64,000 bases of DNA, taken from positions 1,736,001 through 1,800,000 of the forward strand of contig NZ_CP037993.1 in assembly GCF_004367745.1 (NCBI RefSeq), given 5' to 3'. The notes beneath the pieces are model-generated. The model saw nothing but the letters and a program-made list of their open reading frames with translations, searched no databases and had not been told where the DNA came from. Positions within the stretch are counted from its first letter, which is position 1. Each line of letters begins with the position of its first letter. The DNA comes from Herbaspirillum huttiense. GTDB lineage: Bacteria > Pseudomonadota > Gammaproteobacteria > Burkholderiales > Burkholderiaceae_D. A program made the translations under genes and the position numbers. Shown here in pieces: positions 28,575-37,513 of this stretch.

Positions 28575-29468
28575 TCAGCCGCCCGTTTGCGGCTGCAAGG
28601 CCTGCACCGGCGGATCAAGCTTGAGCAGTCCCCGGAAAGCCTGTTCCAGCGTCGAGCGACTGGCTGTGGTGAAGCCCGCCAGCGAACCGGTCGCTGCTTG
28701 CGCTTCCAGGCCTTCGGTGGCCAGCAGGCGCTGCAGTTGCCGGGTCACGGCCTGGCCGGTATCGATGATGTCCGGAATGCCCCCCGCCAGGCGCTGGCAG
28801 ACGCTTTCGATGGCCGGACGTACGAAGGGGTAGTGGGTGCAGCCCAGCACCAGCGTATCGGCCCCTTGTTCCAGCAGCGGACCCAGGTAGCGCTCCAGCA
28901 ATTGCACCGTGGCCGGCGAATACAGTTCGCCTTTCTCGATCAGGTCCACCAGCCCCACGCAAGCCTGGGGCAGGTAGCGCACCTGATACCGGGCTTCCAT
29001 CTGCTGCTGCAGCAAGGCAAAGCGCTGGCTGGCCAGGGTACTGCGGGTGGCCAGCACGCCGACGGTGCCGCTGCGGGTTTGCTGGGCGGCAGGCTTGAGG
29101 CCGGGCTCGATGCCCACCACGAGCAGTTGCGGCCAGCGCGCGCGTATCGCCTGGATGGCCGCCGCCGTGGCCGTGTTGCAGGCCACCACCAGCGCCTTGA
29201 TTCCCTGCTCCAGCAAGAAGGACGCGATGGTCAGCGAGCGCTCCACGATCTGCGCCTCGGTCTTGTCACCATAGGGTGCATAGCCGGAGTCGGCGAAGTA
29301 GATCAGCTGTTCACGGGGCAGGGCGGAATGAATGTGCCGCAGCACCGACAAGCCGCCGATACCGGAATCGAAAATGCCGACCGCAGCGTTGGCTGCGGCC
29401 GGCATCGGGCTACTGCTGTCGGACCCGGCGGCAGAAGGCGCACTGACCTGCTTGACGGCTTCATTCAT
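28575..29468 (-). CDS. murI: Glutamate racemase
   Basis: 297 residues. Converts L- to D-glutamate for peptidoglycan. Both catalytic cysteines are in their usual motifs, VVACNTATAAA (residues near 95) and LVLGCTHYPFVRP (near 207), and the N-terminal IFDSGIGGLSVL with YFADSGYAPYG binds substrate. The first about 28 residues (Ser/Ala/Pro-rich) are an extension; a start at the inner Met (MPAAANAAV) is possible because the AGGAG before the upstream ATG is 13 bases away. Follows fumarase on the same strand by 43 bases. Confidence 0.93.
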   Translation of the reverse strand: MNEAVKQVSAPSAAGSDSSSPMPAAANAAVGIFDSGIGGLSVLRHIHSALPREQLIYFADSGYAPYGDKTEAQIVERSLTIASFLLEQGIKALVVACNTATAAAIQAIRARWPQLLVVGIEPGLKPAAQQTRSGTVGVLATRSTLASQRFALLQQQMEARYQVRYLPQACVGLVDLIEKGELYSPATVQLLERYLGPLLEQGADTLVLGCTHYPFVRPAIESVCQRLAGGIPDIIDTGQAVTRQLQRLLATEGLEAQAATGSLAGFTTASRSTLEQAFRGLLKLDPPVQALQPQTGG

Positions 29469-29511
29469 GGTGCTGCGCGCGCTCCTGCAACGGGGTCGGC
29501 CTGGAATCGAA

Positions 29512-31053
29512 TCAGGCCGTGGTGACGGGGATCTTGGACAGGGACACGCTCTGGGCGATCTTTTCCTTCCATTCGGCCGGCCCGGTGTTGTGCACCGAGA
29601 TGCCGTTGGCGTCCACGGCCACCGTCACCGGCATGTCCTTGACGTCGAACTCGTAGATCGCTTCCATGCCCAGGTCGGCAAAGCCCAGCACCTTGGCCGA
29701 CTTGATCGCCTTGGACACCAGGTAGGCCGAACCACCCACGGCCATCAGGTAGGCCGACTTGTGCTTCTTGATCGCCTCGATGGCGGCCGGGCCGCGCTCG
29801 GACTTGCCGATCATGGAGATCAGGCCGGTCTGCTCCAGCATCATGTCGGTGAACTTGTCCATGCGGGTGGCGGTGGTCGGGCCAGCCGGACCCACCACTT
29901 CGTCGCGCACCGGATCGACCGGGCCGACGTAGTAGATCACGCGATTGGTGAAGTCCACCGGCAGCTTCTCGCCCTTGGCCAGCATGTCCTGGATGCGCTT
30001 GTGGGCGGCATCGCGGCCGGTCAGCATCTTGCCGTTCAAGAGCAGGGTCTGGCCCGGCTTCCAGGAGGCGACTTCTTCCTTGGTCAGGGTGTCCAGGTTG
30101 ACGCGCTTGGACTTCTCGGTGTCGGCCACCCAGTGCACTTCCGGCCAATCCGACAGCGACGGCGGTTCCATGTAGGCCGGGCCCGAACCATCCAGCACGA
30201 AGTGGCCGTGACGGGTCGCGGCACAGTTGGGGATCATCGCCACGGGCTTGGAAGCCGCGTGGGTCGGGTGCATCATGATCTTCACATCCAGCACGGTGGT
30301 CAGGCCGCCCAGGCCCTGTGCGCCGATACCCAGTGCGTTGACCTTCTCATAGAGATCGATCCGCAGCTCTTCGGTCTTGTTCTGCGGACCGCGCTTCAGC
30401 AGCTCGTACATGTCGATGTCTTCCATCAGCACTTGCTTGGCCATCAGCATGGCCTTCTCGGCCGTGCCGCCGATGCCGATGCCCAGCATGCCCGGCGGGC
30501 ACCAGCCGGCGCCCATGGTCGGGACCGTCTTGAGGACCCAGTCCACCAGGTTGTCGGAGGGATTCAGCATGACGAACTTGGTCTTGTTCTCGGAGCCACC
30601 GCCCTTGGCGGCAATCTGCACGTCCACGGTGTTGCCGGGCACCAGTTCCATGTGGATCACGGCCGGGGTGTTGTCCTTGGTGTTCTTGCGCTCGAACTGC
30701 GGGTCGGCCACGATTGAGGCGCGCAGCACGTTGTCCGGGTGCGAGTAGCCACGGCGCACGCCTTCGTTGACGGCGTCGGCAATCGAGCCCGAGAAGCCCT
30801 CGAAGCGCACGCCCATGCCGATCTTCAGGAAGACGTTGACGATGCCGGTGTCCTGGCAGATCGGGCGCTTGCCCTCGGCGCACATGCGCGAGTTGGTCAG
30901 GATCTGGGCGATCGCATCCTTGGCGGCCGGGCTCTGCTCGGTCTCGTAGGCGCGGGCCAGATGCTGGATGTAATCGGCCGGATGGTAGTAGCTGATGTAC
31001 TGCAGCGCGGCGGCGACGGATTCGATGAGATCGTCTTGCTTGATGATGGTCAT
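29512..31053 (-). CDS. fumA: Fumarate hydratase, class I (iron-sulfur type)
   Basis: 513 residues: fused alpha and beta domains of class I fumarase. Converts fumarate to malate in the TCA cycle with an oxygen-sensitive [4Fe-4S] cluster. Cluster cysteines fit RPICQDTGIVNVF (near residue 66), GAGWCPPGMLGIGIGG (near 183) and IPNCAATRHG (near 278). The beta domain includes GPTTATRMDKFTDMML. A GAGAGAACC sequence precedes the ATG. Between UPF0114 and murI genes, same strand. Confidence 0.93.
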   Translation of the reverse strand: MTIIKQDDLIESVAAALQYISYYHPADYIQHLARAYETEQSPAAKDAIAQILTNSRMCAEGKRPICQDTGIVNVFLKIGMGVRFEGFSGSIADAVNEGVRRGYSHPDNVLRASIVADPQFERKNTKDNTPAVIHMELVPGNTVDVQIAAKGGGSENKTKFVMLNPSDNLVDWVLKTVPTMGAGWCPPGMLGIGIGGTAEKAMLMAKQVLMEDIDMYELLKRGPQNKTEELRIDLYEKVNALGIGAQGLGGLTTVLDVKIMMHPTHAASKPVAMIPNCAATRHGHFVLDGSGPAYMEPPSLSDWPEVHWVADTEKSKRVNLDTLTKEEVASWKPGQTLLLNGKMLTGRDAAHKRIQDMLAKGEKLPVDFTNRVIYYVGPVDPVRDEVVGPAGPTTATRMDKFTDMMLEQTGLISMIGKSERGPAAIEAIKKHKSAYLMAVGGSAYLVSKAIKSAKVLGFADLGMEAIYEFDVKDMPVTVAVDANGISVHNTGPAEWKEKIAQSVSLSKIPVTTA

Positions 31054-31084
31054 GGCTGGTTCTCTCGGTTTGGATGAAGCAAAG

Positions 31085-31696
31085 TCAGTGCGGCTTGTCG
31101 GAGGGTTCGGAAGGATGCACCATCAGCCGGTCGCAATACGCGATGGCCATGGCCGACAAGAGGAAGGCGATATGGATGCCGGTCTGGGCGATGAGCGTCT
31201 TGGCGTCATACAGATTGGCATTGATGAAGGTTTTGAGCAGGTGGATCGACGAGATCCCGATGATGGCCGTGGCCAGCTTGACCTTCAGGACAGAAGCGTT
31301 CACATGCGAGAGCCACTCGGGCTGGTCGGGATGGCCTTCCAGGTTCATGCGCGAGACGAAGGTTTCATATCCGCCCACAATCACCATGATCAGCAGGTTG
31401 GAAATCATCACCACGTCGATCAAGGCCAATACCACCAGCATGATGGTTTGTTCATTGAGCTTCTCGGGACGGGTGGCGCCGGGAATGGCGACCGCATCCA
31501 GGATGTGGTCCAGCGAACTGGCGCTGCCCATGGCCGCGCCGATCAGATCCACCAGCTCGACCCAGAAGTGATACACGTAGACGCACTGCGCCAGGATCAG
31601 GCCCAGGTAGAGCGGCAGCTGCAGCCAGCGGCTCATGAAAATCAGGTTGGGCAGGATGCCGATCTTGCGGGGAGGCTGGGGCGACGAGTTTTTCAT
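31085..31696 (-). CDS. UPF0114 family (YqhA-like) membrane protein
   Basis: 203 residues with about four membrane helices (LGLILAQCVYVYHFWVEL, TIMLVVLALIDVVMISNLLI, VKLATAIIGISSIHLLKTF, IHIAFLLSAMAIAYCDRL). SRMNLEGHPDQPEWLSHV between helices is typical of the family. Function unknown; no enzyme motif. It starts the minus-strand run leading to fumarase and murI, with 31 bases to fumarase, and is divergent from acs. Confidence 0.88.
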   Translation of the reverse strand: MKNSSPQPPRKIGILPNLIFMSRWLQLPLYLGLILAQCVYVYHFWVELVDLIGAAMGSASSLDHILDAVAIPGATRPEKLNEQTIMLVVLALIDVVMISNLLIMVIVGGYETFVSRMNLEGHPDQPEWLSHVNASVLKVKLATAIIGISSIHLLKTFINANLYDAKTLIAQTGIHIAFLLSAMAIAYCDRLMVHPSEPSDKPH

Positions 31697-32115
31697 GGGT
31701 GTCCGTGCTACGCGTGATTCTGGCTGAGGATGACGATATCCGGTGCGCCGCTGCAGCTGCGTTTGCGTTCACTGTCCGGCTCCGGATTTGGGGCCGTATT
31801 CTACACGCCCTTGGCCCATTTCCGGGGCCTGCTCTGCATCCCGCGTGCGCAGTGCCTGCGGGAAACATCGACCTGTGCCAGAATGCCAATATGTTGTCTT
31901 GAACATCAGAGAACATCGCAGCGATATGAAGGTCTGCGTCTATGGAGCCAGCCGGGTGTGGTCCTGCCCGGGTTGGCGCAAGGGTGCAGGCATCGCTGTC
32001 CCAGCCCTGATGCAAGCGGCCTCCCGTCCGACAGGGGCGCTGCTTGTGTAAGGACTGAGTAAGTGAAACGGCCTATGTTTTGCGGAAAGCAAAAACAAAC
32101 CTACTGGAGACTACC
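31697..32115. other. Divergent intergenic region between the UPF0114 gene and acs
   Basis: 419 bases without a supported gene; the short frames here have no ribosome site. GAACATC occurs twice exactly ten bases apart (31901-31907 and 31911-31917), one helical turn, with a related GAAACATC near 31862, so a regulator site on one DNA face is possible. A sigma-54-like element lies at 32069-32084 close to acs. Confidence 0.45.
32069..32084 (+). promoter_or_regulatory. Candidate sigma-54 promoter of acs
   Basis: CGGCCTA-TGTT-TTGCG keeps the invariant GG-N10-GC spacing of RpoN promoters, with mismatches at the first base of the -24 box and the last of the -12 box. It would place the start site about 20 bases before the acs GTG. 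Confidence 0.35.
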
Positions 32116-34098
32116 GTGGCAGACATCGAGACATTCAAGCAAGAGAACCGCGTATTCGCACCCCCGGCCGAGCTGGCCCGTCATGCCGCCATTTCGGGCA
32201 TGGACGCCTACCAGGCCCTGAACGCCGAATTCGAGAAAGACTACGAAGGCACCTGGGCCAAGCTGGCCAAGGACAACCTCAACTGGCACAAGCCCTTCAC
32301 CCAGACCCTGGATGAATCCAACGCTCCGTTCTACAAGTGGTTCGCCGATGGCCAGGTGAACGTCTCGTACAACTGCCTGGACGTCAACCTGGAAAACGGC
32401 AATGCCGACAAGACCGCCGTCATCTTCGAAGCCGACGACGGCAAGGTGACCCGCGTGTCCTATCGCGAACTGCACCAGAAGGTCTGCCAGTTCGCCAATG
32501 GCCTCAAATCGCTGGGCATCAAGAAGGGCGACCGCGTGGTCATCTACATGCCCATGTCGGTGGAAGGTGTGGCGGCCATGCAGGCCTGTGCCCGTATCGG
32601 CGCGACGCACTCGGTGGTCTTCGGCGGCTTCTCCGCCAAGTCCCTGCACGAACGCGTGATCGATGCCGGTGCCGTGGCCGTGCTGACCGCTGACTACCAG
32701 GTGCGCGGCGGCAAGCAGCTGCCCTTGAAATCCATCGTCGACGAAGCCCTGGCCATGGGCGGCTGCGATACCCTGAAGCACGTGGTCGTCTACAAGCGCG
32801 CCGGTGCCGAGATCAACTGGGTCGAAGGCCGTGACCTGTGGCTCTCCGACGTGGTCGCGAACCAGCCCGACACCTGCGAGCCGGAATGGGTGGATGCCGA
32901 GCATCCGCTGTTCATCCTCTACACTTCCGGTTCCACCGGCAAGCCCAAGGGCGTGCAGCATTCTTCGGCGGGCTACCTGCTGTGGGCCGTGCTGACCATG
33001 AAGTGGACCTTCGACATCAAGCCCGACGATGTCTACTGGTGCACCGCCGACATCGGCTGGATCACCGGCCACACTTACATCGCTTACGGTCCGCTGGCCG
33101 TGGGTGCGACCCAGATCGTCTTCGAAGGCGTGCCGACCTATCCGAACGCCGGCCGCTTCTGGGACATGGTGGCGCGCCACAAGGCCACCATCTTCTACAC
33201 TGCGCCGACGGCGATCCGTTCGCTGATCAAGGCGGCCGATGCGGATGAGAAGGTTCATCCCAAGCAATACGACCTGTCCTCGCTGCGCATCCTGGGTTCG
33301 GTGGGCGAGCCCATCAATCCGGAAGCCTGGATGTGGTACTACAAGAACGTCGGCCGCGAGAACTGCCCCATCGTCGATACCTTCTGGCAGACCGAGACCG
33401 GCGGCCACATGATTTCACCGCTGCCGGGTGCTACGCCCCAGGTGCCGGGTTCGTGCACGCTGCCGCTGCCGGGCATCACCGCGGCCATCGTCGACGAGAC
33501 CGGCAACGACATCCCCAATGGCAATGGCGGCATTCTGGTGGTCAAGCGTCCGTGGCCGTCGATGATCCGCACGATCTGGAACGATCCGGAACGCTTCAAG
33601 AAGAGTTACTTCCCGGAAGAACTGGGTGGCAACATCTACCTCGCCGGCGACGGTGCGGTGCGCAACAAGGAGACCGGCTACTTCACCATCACCGGCCGTA
33701 TCGATGATGTGCTCAACGTGTCGGGTCACCGCATGGGCACCATGGAAATCGAATCGGCGCTGGTGGCCAACAGCATCGTGGCTGAAGCGGCCGTGGTGGG
33801 CAAGCCGGACGAAACCACCGGCGAATCGATCTGCGCCTTCGTGGTGTTGAAGCGTCCGCGCCCGACCGGTGAAGAAGCCAAGCAGATCGCCAAGGAATTG
33901 CGCGACTGGGTGGCCAAGGAAATCGGCCCCATCGCCAAGCCCAAGGAAATCCGCTTCGGCGACAACCTGCCCAAGACGCGCTCCGGCAAGATCATGCGCC
34001 GTCTGTTGCGCGTGCTGGCCAAGGGCGAGGCGATCACCCAGGACGTTTCCACGCTGGAAAATCCGGCCATCCTGGATCAGCTGAAAGAAGCGCAGTAA
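32116..34098 (+). CDS. acs: Acetyl-CoA synthetase (AMP-forming)
   Basis: 660 residues. Activates acetate to acetyl-CoA via acetyl-AMP. Motifs: P-loop [11 protein letters not shown] (near residue 275), WQTETGGHM, and the C-terminal TRSGKIMRR holding the lysine whose acetylation silences family members. Start: GTG at 32116, six bases after GGAG (32106-32109); the in-frame codon at 32080 has no ribosome site and adds residues foreign to the family. It is followed by a terminator and tRNA-Ser. Confidence 0.95.
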   Translation: MADIETFKQENRVFAPPAELARHAAISGMDAYQALNAEFEKDYEGTWAKLAKDNLNWHKPFTQTLDESNAPFYKWFADGQVNVSYNCLDVNLENGNADKTAVIFEADDGKVTRVSYRELHQKVCQFANGLKSLGIKKGDRVVIYMPMSVEGVAAMQACARIGATHSVVFGGFSAKSLHERVIDAGAVAVLTADYQVRGGKQLPLKSIVDEALAMGGCDTLKHVVVYKRAGAEINWVEGRDLWLSDVVANQPDTCEPEWVDAEHPLFILYTSGSTGKPKGVQHSSAGYLLWAVLTMKWTFDIKPDDVYWCTADIGWITGHTYIAYGPLAVGATQIVFEGVPTYPNAGRFWDMVARHKATIFYTAPTAIRSLIKAADADEKVHPKQYDLSSLRILGSVGEPINPEAWMWYYKNVGRENCPIVDTFWQTETGGHMISPLPGATPQVPGSCTLPLPGITAAIVDETGNDIPNGNGGILVVKRPWPSMIRTIWNDPERFKKSYFPEELGGNIYLAGDGAVRNKETGYFTITGRIDDVLNVSGHRMGTMEIESALVANSIVAEAAVVGKPDETTGESICAFVVLKRPRPTGEEAKQIAKELRDWVAKEIGPIAKPKEIRFGDNLPKTRSGKIMRRLLRVLAKGEAITQDVSTLENPAILDQLKEAQ

Positions 34099-34133
34099 GC
34101 CTGAAGTCGCCGCTGCAAGGCGGTAACAGACTA

Positions 34134-34184
34134 GCCGGCAGGGCAGGGCGTTGTCGTATGGACGCCGGGTCCTGCTGGTTTTTT
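34134..34184 (+). terminator. Intrinsic terminator after acs
   Basis: An interrupted hairpin: CCGGCAGG (34135-34142) pairs with CCTGCTGG (34171-34178, one G-T), with an inner GGCGT/ACGCC stem, followed by six T. Confidence 0.7.
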
Positions 34185-34216
34185 CATGGTCTTTTTGAAA
34201 AAGATGCAGAAAAGAC

Positions 34217-34244
34217 TTGGCTTCGGCGAGAAGCTTGCTATAAT
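34217..34244 (+). promoter_or_regulatory. Sigma-70 promoter of tRNA-Ser
   Basis: TTGGCT (34217-34222), 16-base spacer, perfect TATAAT (34239-34244), 32 bases before the mature tRNA 5' end. Confidence 0.7.
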
Positions 34245-34276
34245 GCATGGCTTCGCTGAACGCGAACCCGAATCCA

Positions 34277-34367
34277 GGAGAGGTGGATGAGTGGTTTAAG
34301 TCGCACGCCTGGAAAGCGTGTATAGGTTCATAGCCTATCGGGGGTTCGAATCCCCCCCTCTCCGCCA
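34277..34367 (+). tRNA. tRNA-Ser (anticodon GGA), CCA encoded
   Basis: 91-base class II tRNA: acceptor GGAGAGG/CCTCTCC, D-arm, anticodon loop CTGGAAA with GGA, a long variable arm (TATAGGTTCATAGCCTAT), T-arm GGGGGTTCGAATCCCCC, discriminator G and encoded CCA. Own promoter and terminator flank it. Confidence 0.96.
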
Positions 34368-34372
34368 CAATG

Positions 34373-34404
34373 AAAAACCCGCTGATACGTCAGCGGGTTT
34401 TTTT
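34373..34404 (+). terminator. Intrinsic terminator after tRNA-Ser
   Basis: ACCCGCTGA (34377-34385), loop TACG, TCAGCGGGT (34390-34398) then an unbroken T-run; preceded by five A, so partly bidirectional. Confidence 0.9.
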
Positions 34405-34446
34405 ATGTCCCGGCCCGATGCCTGGCTCAATCGTGCTCGTCGCGAG

Positions 34447-34794
34447 TCAGTGCATCATTCCCCCTGCACCCGCACCAGGCTCATCGCGCAACGCCAGTTC
34501 TTCCCGCTCCTCGATGAAGAGCAGGAATTCCATATGATTGCGCGCATGTACCCACGCCGCCAGCGTGCGGTCGCTGTGTACTTGCAAGGCGTGGATGTGA
34601 CTGGCGATCAACGCACCCAGATGTTGGCGGATCTCGAACGATTCCGCCCCCGCCGCGTGCATGCCCACCAGGCAATTTCGGGTGGCATTGCGGATGAGGT
34701 CACCGACGATCAGATTGGCCCCGGCCATCTCGGCCAGTTTCCTGACGATCAATACATATCTGCCAGCGATATCCTCTGCAAAACTGTTTAGCAT
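34447..34794 (-). CDS. Hypothetical protein
   Basis: 115 residues, family not recognised. No signal peptide or membrane span; predicted mostly helical (LVIVRKLAEMAG-like start, HARNHMEFLLFIEEREELALRDE near the end). Two adjacent ATGs (34797 and 34794) follow AGGAG; the second has the better five-base spacing. It is divergent from the second diguanylate cyclase gene. Confidence 0.6.
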   Translation of the reverse strand: MLNSFAEDIAGRYVLIVRKLAEMAGANLIVGDLIRNATRNCLVGMHAAGAESFEIRQHLGALIASHIHALQVHSDRTLAAWVHARNHMEFLLFIEEREELALRDEPGAGAGGMMH

Positions 34795-34973
34795 CATTTC
34801 TCCTCTGCCCAGACCTTACCGCGCTTTGTTGACGCAACACCATCGGGATAATCCTGACCCGCCTTCTCATCAAGCGGGAGACGGCCCGTCTCTTCTCAGG
34901 CAATCTCTGATGGCGAGGCCTGCCGGTGCGAACAATAATGGCGCCACGAGACGTCACCGTTCAGGGGAGAACC

Positions 34974-36533
34974 ATGCAAGCGTGTCCGATCAAGGTGGCG
35001 TCCAGAGCGGCCAAGGGCTTCGTGGCCGCCGTCTGCATCATCATCATCATTCTGGAAGCCTGGACCAGCTGGCATGAACGTACTGCCGAGATGGAAGAGT
35101 CCTTCCGCGCCACCGCCAACATGGCGCTGGCGCTGTCCCAGCACGCCGACCAGGCACTGGATGAAGTCGACATCGTCCTCAAGGCCGTGATGGAGCAGGT
35201 ACCGGGCAAGCCCCGCGCCGTGGCCGGCAATGAGCGGCTGCACAACTTTCTGGTGCGAACCGTCGGCGAGGTGCCGCAACTGGCAGGCCTGTTCATCTAT
35301 GACGAAAAAGGGAAGTGGCTGGCCTCCTCGCAGCCGGTCCTGGAGACGCGCTTCAACAATAGCGACCGCGACTATTTCCGGCACCACCAGACCCACCGCC
35401 TCGATTCTCCCTTCATCGGCAAGCCCATCCGCAGCAAGTCCACCGGCCACTGGGTGCTCACCATGAGCCGCCGCATCAACAAGCCCGACGGTTCGTTCGG
35501 TGGCGTGGCGCTGGCCACGCTGGACATCCAGTTCTTCGAGCGCTTCTATCACAAGTTCGATATCGGACGGCAAGGGGCCATCCTGTTCGGGACCAATGAG
35601 GGCACCGTGTTGTACCGCCGTCCGCTGCTGACCGACTCAATGGGCAAGTCGCTGGCGCAATCGCCCTTGTTCCGGCAATACATCAGCACGGCAGACGCCG
35701 GCCAGGTCACGATACGTTCCCGTCAGGACGATGTGACGCGCATCCATGGCTTCAAGCATCTCGGCAATTACCCGCTTTTCGTCATCGTTGCCGTGTCGGA
35801 GAATGAGGTCCTGCAGAGCTGGACCCGGCACCTCATCGCGCGCGCGCTGGGGATTACCTTGCTGCTGCTCGCCATCTGGTACGGCGGCAACAAGATGGTC
35901 GCGCAGGTAGCGCTGAGGGAGCGCGCGCAAGCCGAAGCAGTGCGGGCACAAGCCGATCTGGAAACCATGTTCGAATTGCTGCAGAACCAGTCGCGCCGTG
36001 ACGGGCTGACCGGTGCCATCAATCGCCGTCATTTCGATGAATTGCTGGAGGCGGAAGCGGCGCGTTTCGCACGCGTGGGCGGGGCGTTCTCACTGCTCAT
36101 GATCGACGTTGATCACTTCAAGCAATACAACGATCACTATGGCCATGTGGTGGGCGATGTCTGCCTGCGCAACATCGCCGCGGCCATCTCCAGCGCGGCG
36201 CAGCGCGAGATCGATACGGTGGCGCGTTACGGTGGCGAAGAATTTTCCGTCCTGCTGCCGGAATGCGGCAGTGCCGGTGCCATCGTGGTGGCGGAACGAA
36301 TCGGTGCGGCCGTCAGGGCCCTGAGCATTCCGCACGCGACCAGCGAGAAGGGCTGGGTCACGGTCAGCATTGGCATCACATCCATCACGTCTGCGGAAGG
36401 CTTCTCCTATCAACCGCGCGAACTGGTCGAAAGCGCCGACAAGGCGCTCTACCAAGCCAAGGACACGGGGCGGGACAGGGCAGTCTTCCGCGAATTCATC
36501 GGCCGGAAGCCGATGCTGGCCTGGTCGGCCTAG
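34974..36533 (+). CDS. Membrane diguanylate cyclase, dCache sensor plus GGDEF (paralogue of the 17763-19322 gene)
   Basis: 519 residues, the same length and layout as the other cyclase: helix 1 (FVAAVCIIIIILEAW), periplasmic sensor (GLFIYDEKGKW, NSDRDYFRHHQTHR, GKPIRSKSTGHWV), helix 2 (GITLLLLAIWYGG) and a GGDEF domain with GGEEF and an RxxD inhibitory site (REID) five residues upstream. Start 34974 has AGGGGAGA four bases upstream; an in-frame ATG at 34926 lacks one. The sensor keeps the RDYF...GKP...SRR pattern of ligand-binding dCache domains, but the ligand is unknown. Its 3' end overlaps a convergent small gene by 38 bases. Confidence 0.92.
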   Translation: MQACPIKVASRAAKGFVAAVCIIIIILEAWTSWHERTAEMEESFRATANMALALSQHADQALDEVDIVLKAVMEQVPGKPRAVAGNERLHNFLVRTVGEVPQLAGLFIYDEKGKWLASSQPVLETRFNNSDRDYFRHHQTHRLDSPFIGKPIRSKSTGHWVLTMSRRINKPDGSFGGVALATLDIQFFERFYHKFDIGRQGAILFGTNEGTVLYRRPLLTDSMGKSLAQSPLFRQYISTADAGQVTIRSRQDDVTRIHGFKHLGNYPLFVIVAVSENEVLQSWTRHLIARALGITLLLLAIWYGGNKMVAQVALRERAQAEAVRAQADLETMFELLQNQSRRDGLTGAINRRHFDELLEAEAARFARVGGAFSLLMIDVDHFKQYNDHYGHVVGDVCLRNIAAAISSAAQREIDTVARYGGEEFSVLLPECGSAGAIVVAERIGAAVRALSIPHATSEKGWVTVSIGITSITSAEGFSYQPRELVESADKALYQAKDTGRDRAVFREFIGRKPMLAWSA

Positions 36534-36795
36534 TCAGGAATGTAGAACCTTGCTCCGGCTTCTGCTCTTGCCGCTCATCGTCGGCGGCATTCGGGCTTTT
36601 CTCCACCAGCACGCCGCCCCGTCCCATGCGCTGGATGCCGGCCGGGGCGTTCAGTGGCGGCTGTCCACCGAGCGTGCCTTCATGGCCCTCGGGCTCTTTC
36701 TCGAAATGGGTCTGCGTGGCCCCTTCCTTGGGGCGTCGTGGCTGGTTCTCGTCACGTTCGATGTCATGCCGGTCAGTATGGTCAGGCTGGTTCAT
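36496..36795 (-). CDS. Small disordered hydrophilic protein
   Basis: 99 residues beginning MNQPDHTDRHDIERDENQPR, rich in charged residues, Gly and Pro, without hydrophobic core, so probably intrinsically disordered. AAGGAG six bases before ATG 36795 supports expression; the longer frame to 36837 lacks such a site. It overlaps the 3' end of the convergent diguanylate cyclase gene by 38 bases. No family recognised. Confidence 0.55.
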   Translation of the reverse strand: MNQPDHTDRHDIERDENQPRRPKEGATQTHFEKEPEGHEGTLGGQPPLNAPAGIQRMGRGGVLVEKSPNAADDERQEQKPEQGSTFLTRPTRPASASGR

Positions 36796-36888
36796 GGTGG
36801 TCTCCTTGAAATCACAAGGTAGACCGTTCGCCTGCACCGTGTTATCGGAGGCTCCCGCAGAATGGCGTCAGCCAGGCACCGACAAGCC

Positions 36889-37332
36889 TCAATCCGCGTC
36901 GTCCATCACGCGCAAGGCGCGTTTCCGGATCTTTTCCATGGCCCGCATCAAGGCCTCGCGTTCGCTGCAGCTCAGCGCTTGCAGGAGATGGGCTTCGCGC
37001 TCTTCCACCATCGGCACGATCTTGCGGTACAGCTTGCGCCCCTGGGCCGTGGGCTTGACGATGCGCGCGCGGGCGTCATCCGGGCTGGGCTGGCGCAGTA
37101 CCAGGCCATCCTGTTCCATGCGCGCCAGCGCGCGGCTGACCTGCATCTTGTCCAGTGAAGTATGAGGCACCAGATCACTGGCCTGCATCTGGCCCTCTTC
37201 GGCCAGGGCCGCCAGGATGCGCCATTCGTCGCGGCTCAGGCCGAAGCGATCGGCATAGACCTCCGCCACCGAACGGCTCACCGCCTCGGCCAGCTGGGCC
37301 AGTTGATAGGGGAAAAAATCTTGCAGTTTCAT
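36889..37332 (-). CDS. MarR-family transcriptional regulator
   Basis: 147 residues with a winged helix: SRDEWRILAALAEEGQMQAS, SLDKMQVSRALARMEQDGLV (recognition helix) and the wing RQPSPDDARARIVKPTAQGR. It probably represses the divergent VOC/FAD-hydroxylase operon and itself, released by an aromatic ligand (family knowledge plus inference). Start 37332 is chosen because the longer frame to 37377 would run through the operator at 37340-37357. Confidence 0.9.
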   Translation of the reverse strand: MKLQDFFPYQLAQLAEAVSRSVAEVYADRFGLSRDEWRILAALAEEGQMQASDLVPHTSLDKMQVSRALARMEQDGLVLRQPSPDDARARIVKPTAQGRKLYRKIVPMVEEREAHLLQALSCSEREALMRAMEKIRKRALRVMDDAD

Positions 37333-37339
37333 TCCGATA

Positions 37340-37357
37340 TGGTAACAGACGTTACCA
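37340..37357. promoter_or_regulatory. Probable MarR operator, site 1
   Basis: TGGTAAC-AGAC-GTTACCA, a perfect 7-bp-arm inverted repeat with 4-base spacer, eight bases before the marR start codon. Shares GTAAC-N4-GTTAC with sites at 37459 and 53341. Confidence 0.75.
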
Positions 37358-37458
37358 AGTCGACAGGGTCGCGGCACGCTTGATCCACATCAATAACCCT
37401 GCACGTGAGGACCTTCCTGCCCCTGCCGCACGTTGACCCTGAGCGAGCCTCGTCAATA

Positions 37459-37476
37459 TAGTAACAACCGTTACTA
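37459..37476. promoter_or_regulatory. Probable MarR operator, site 2
   Basis: TAGTAAC-AACC-GTTACTA, perfect 7-bp arms, centred about 46 bases before the VOC protein start, where it would overlap the promoter of the VOC/FAD operon. Confidence 0.75.
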
Positions 37477-37513
37477 ATTCGAACGCCAAGACGAAGCCCT
37501 CAAGGAGACTGCC

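Noticed and set aside
31970..31990. TTGGCGCAAGGGTGCAGG as a sigma-54 promoter for acs
   Set aside because: The distance between the GG and GC elements is off by one base; the element at 32069 fits better.
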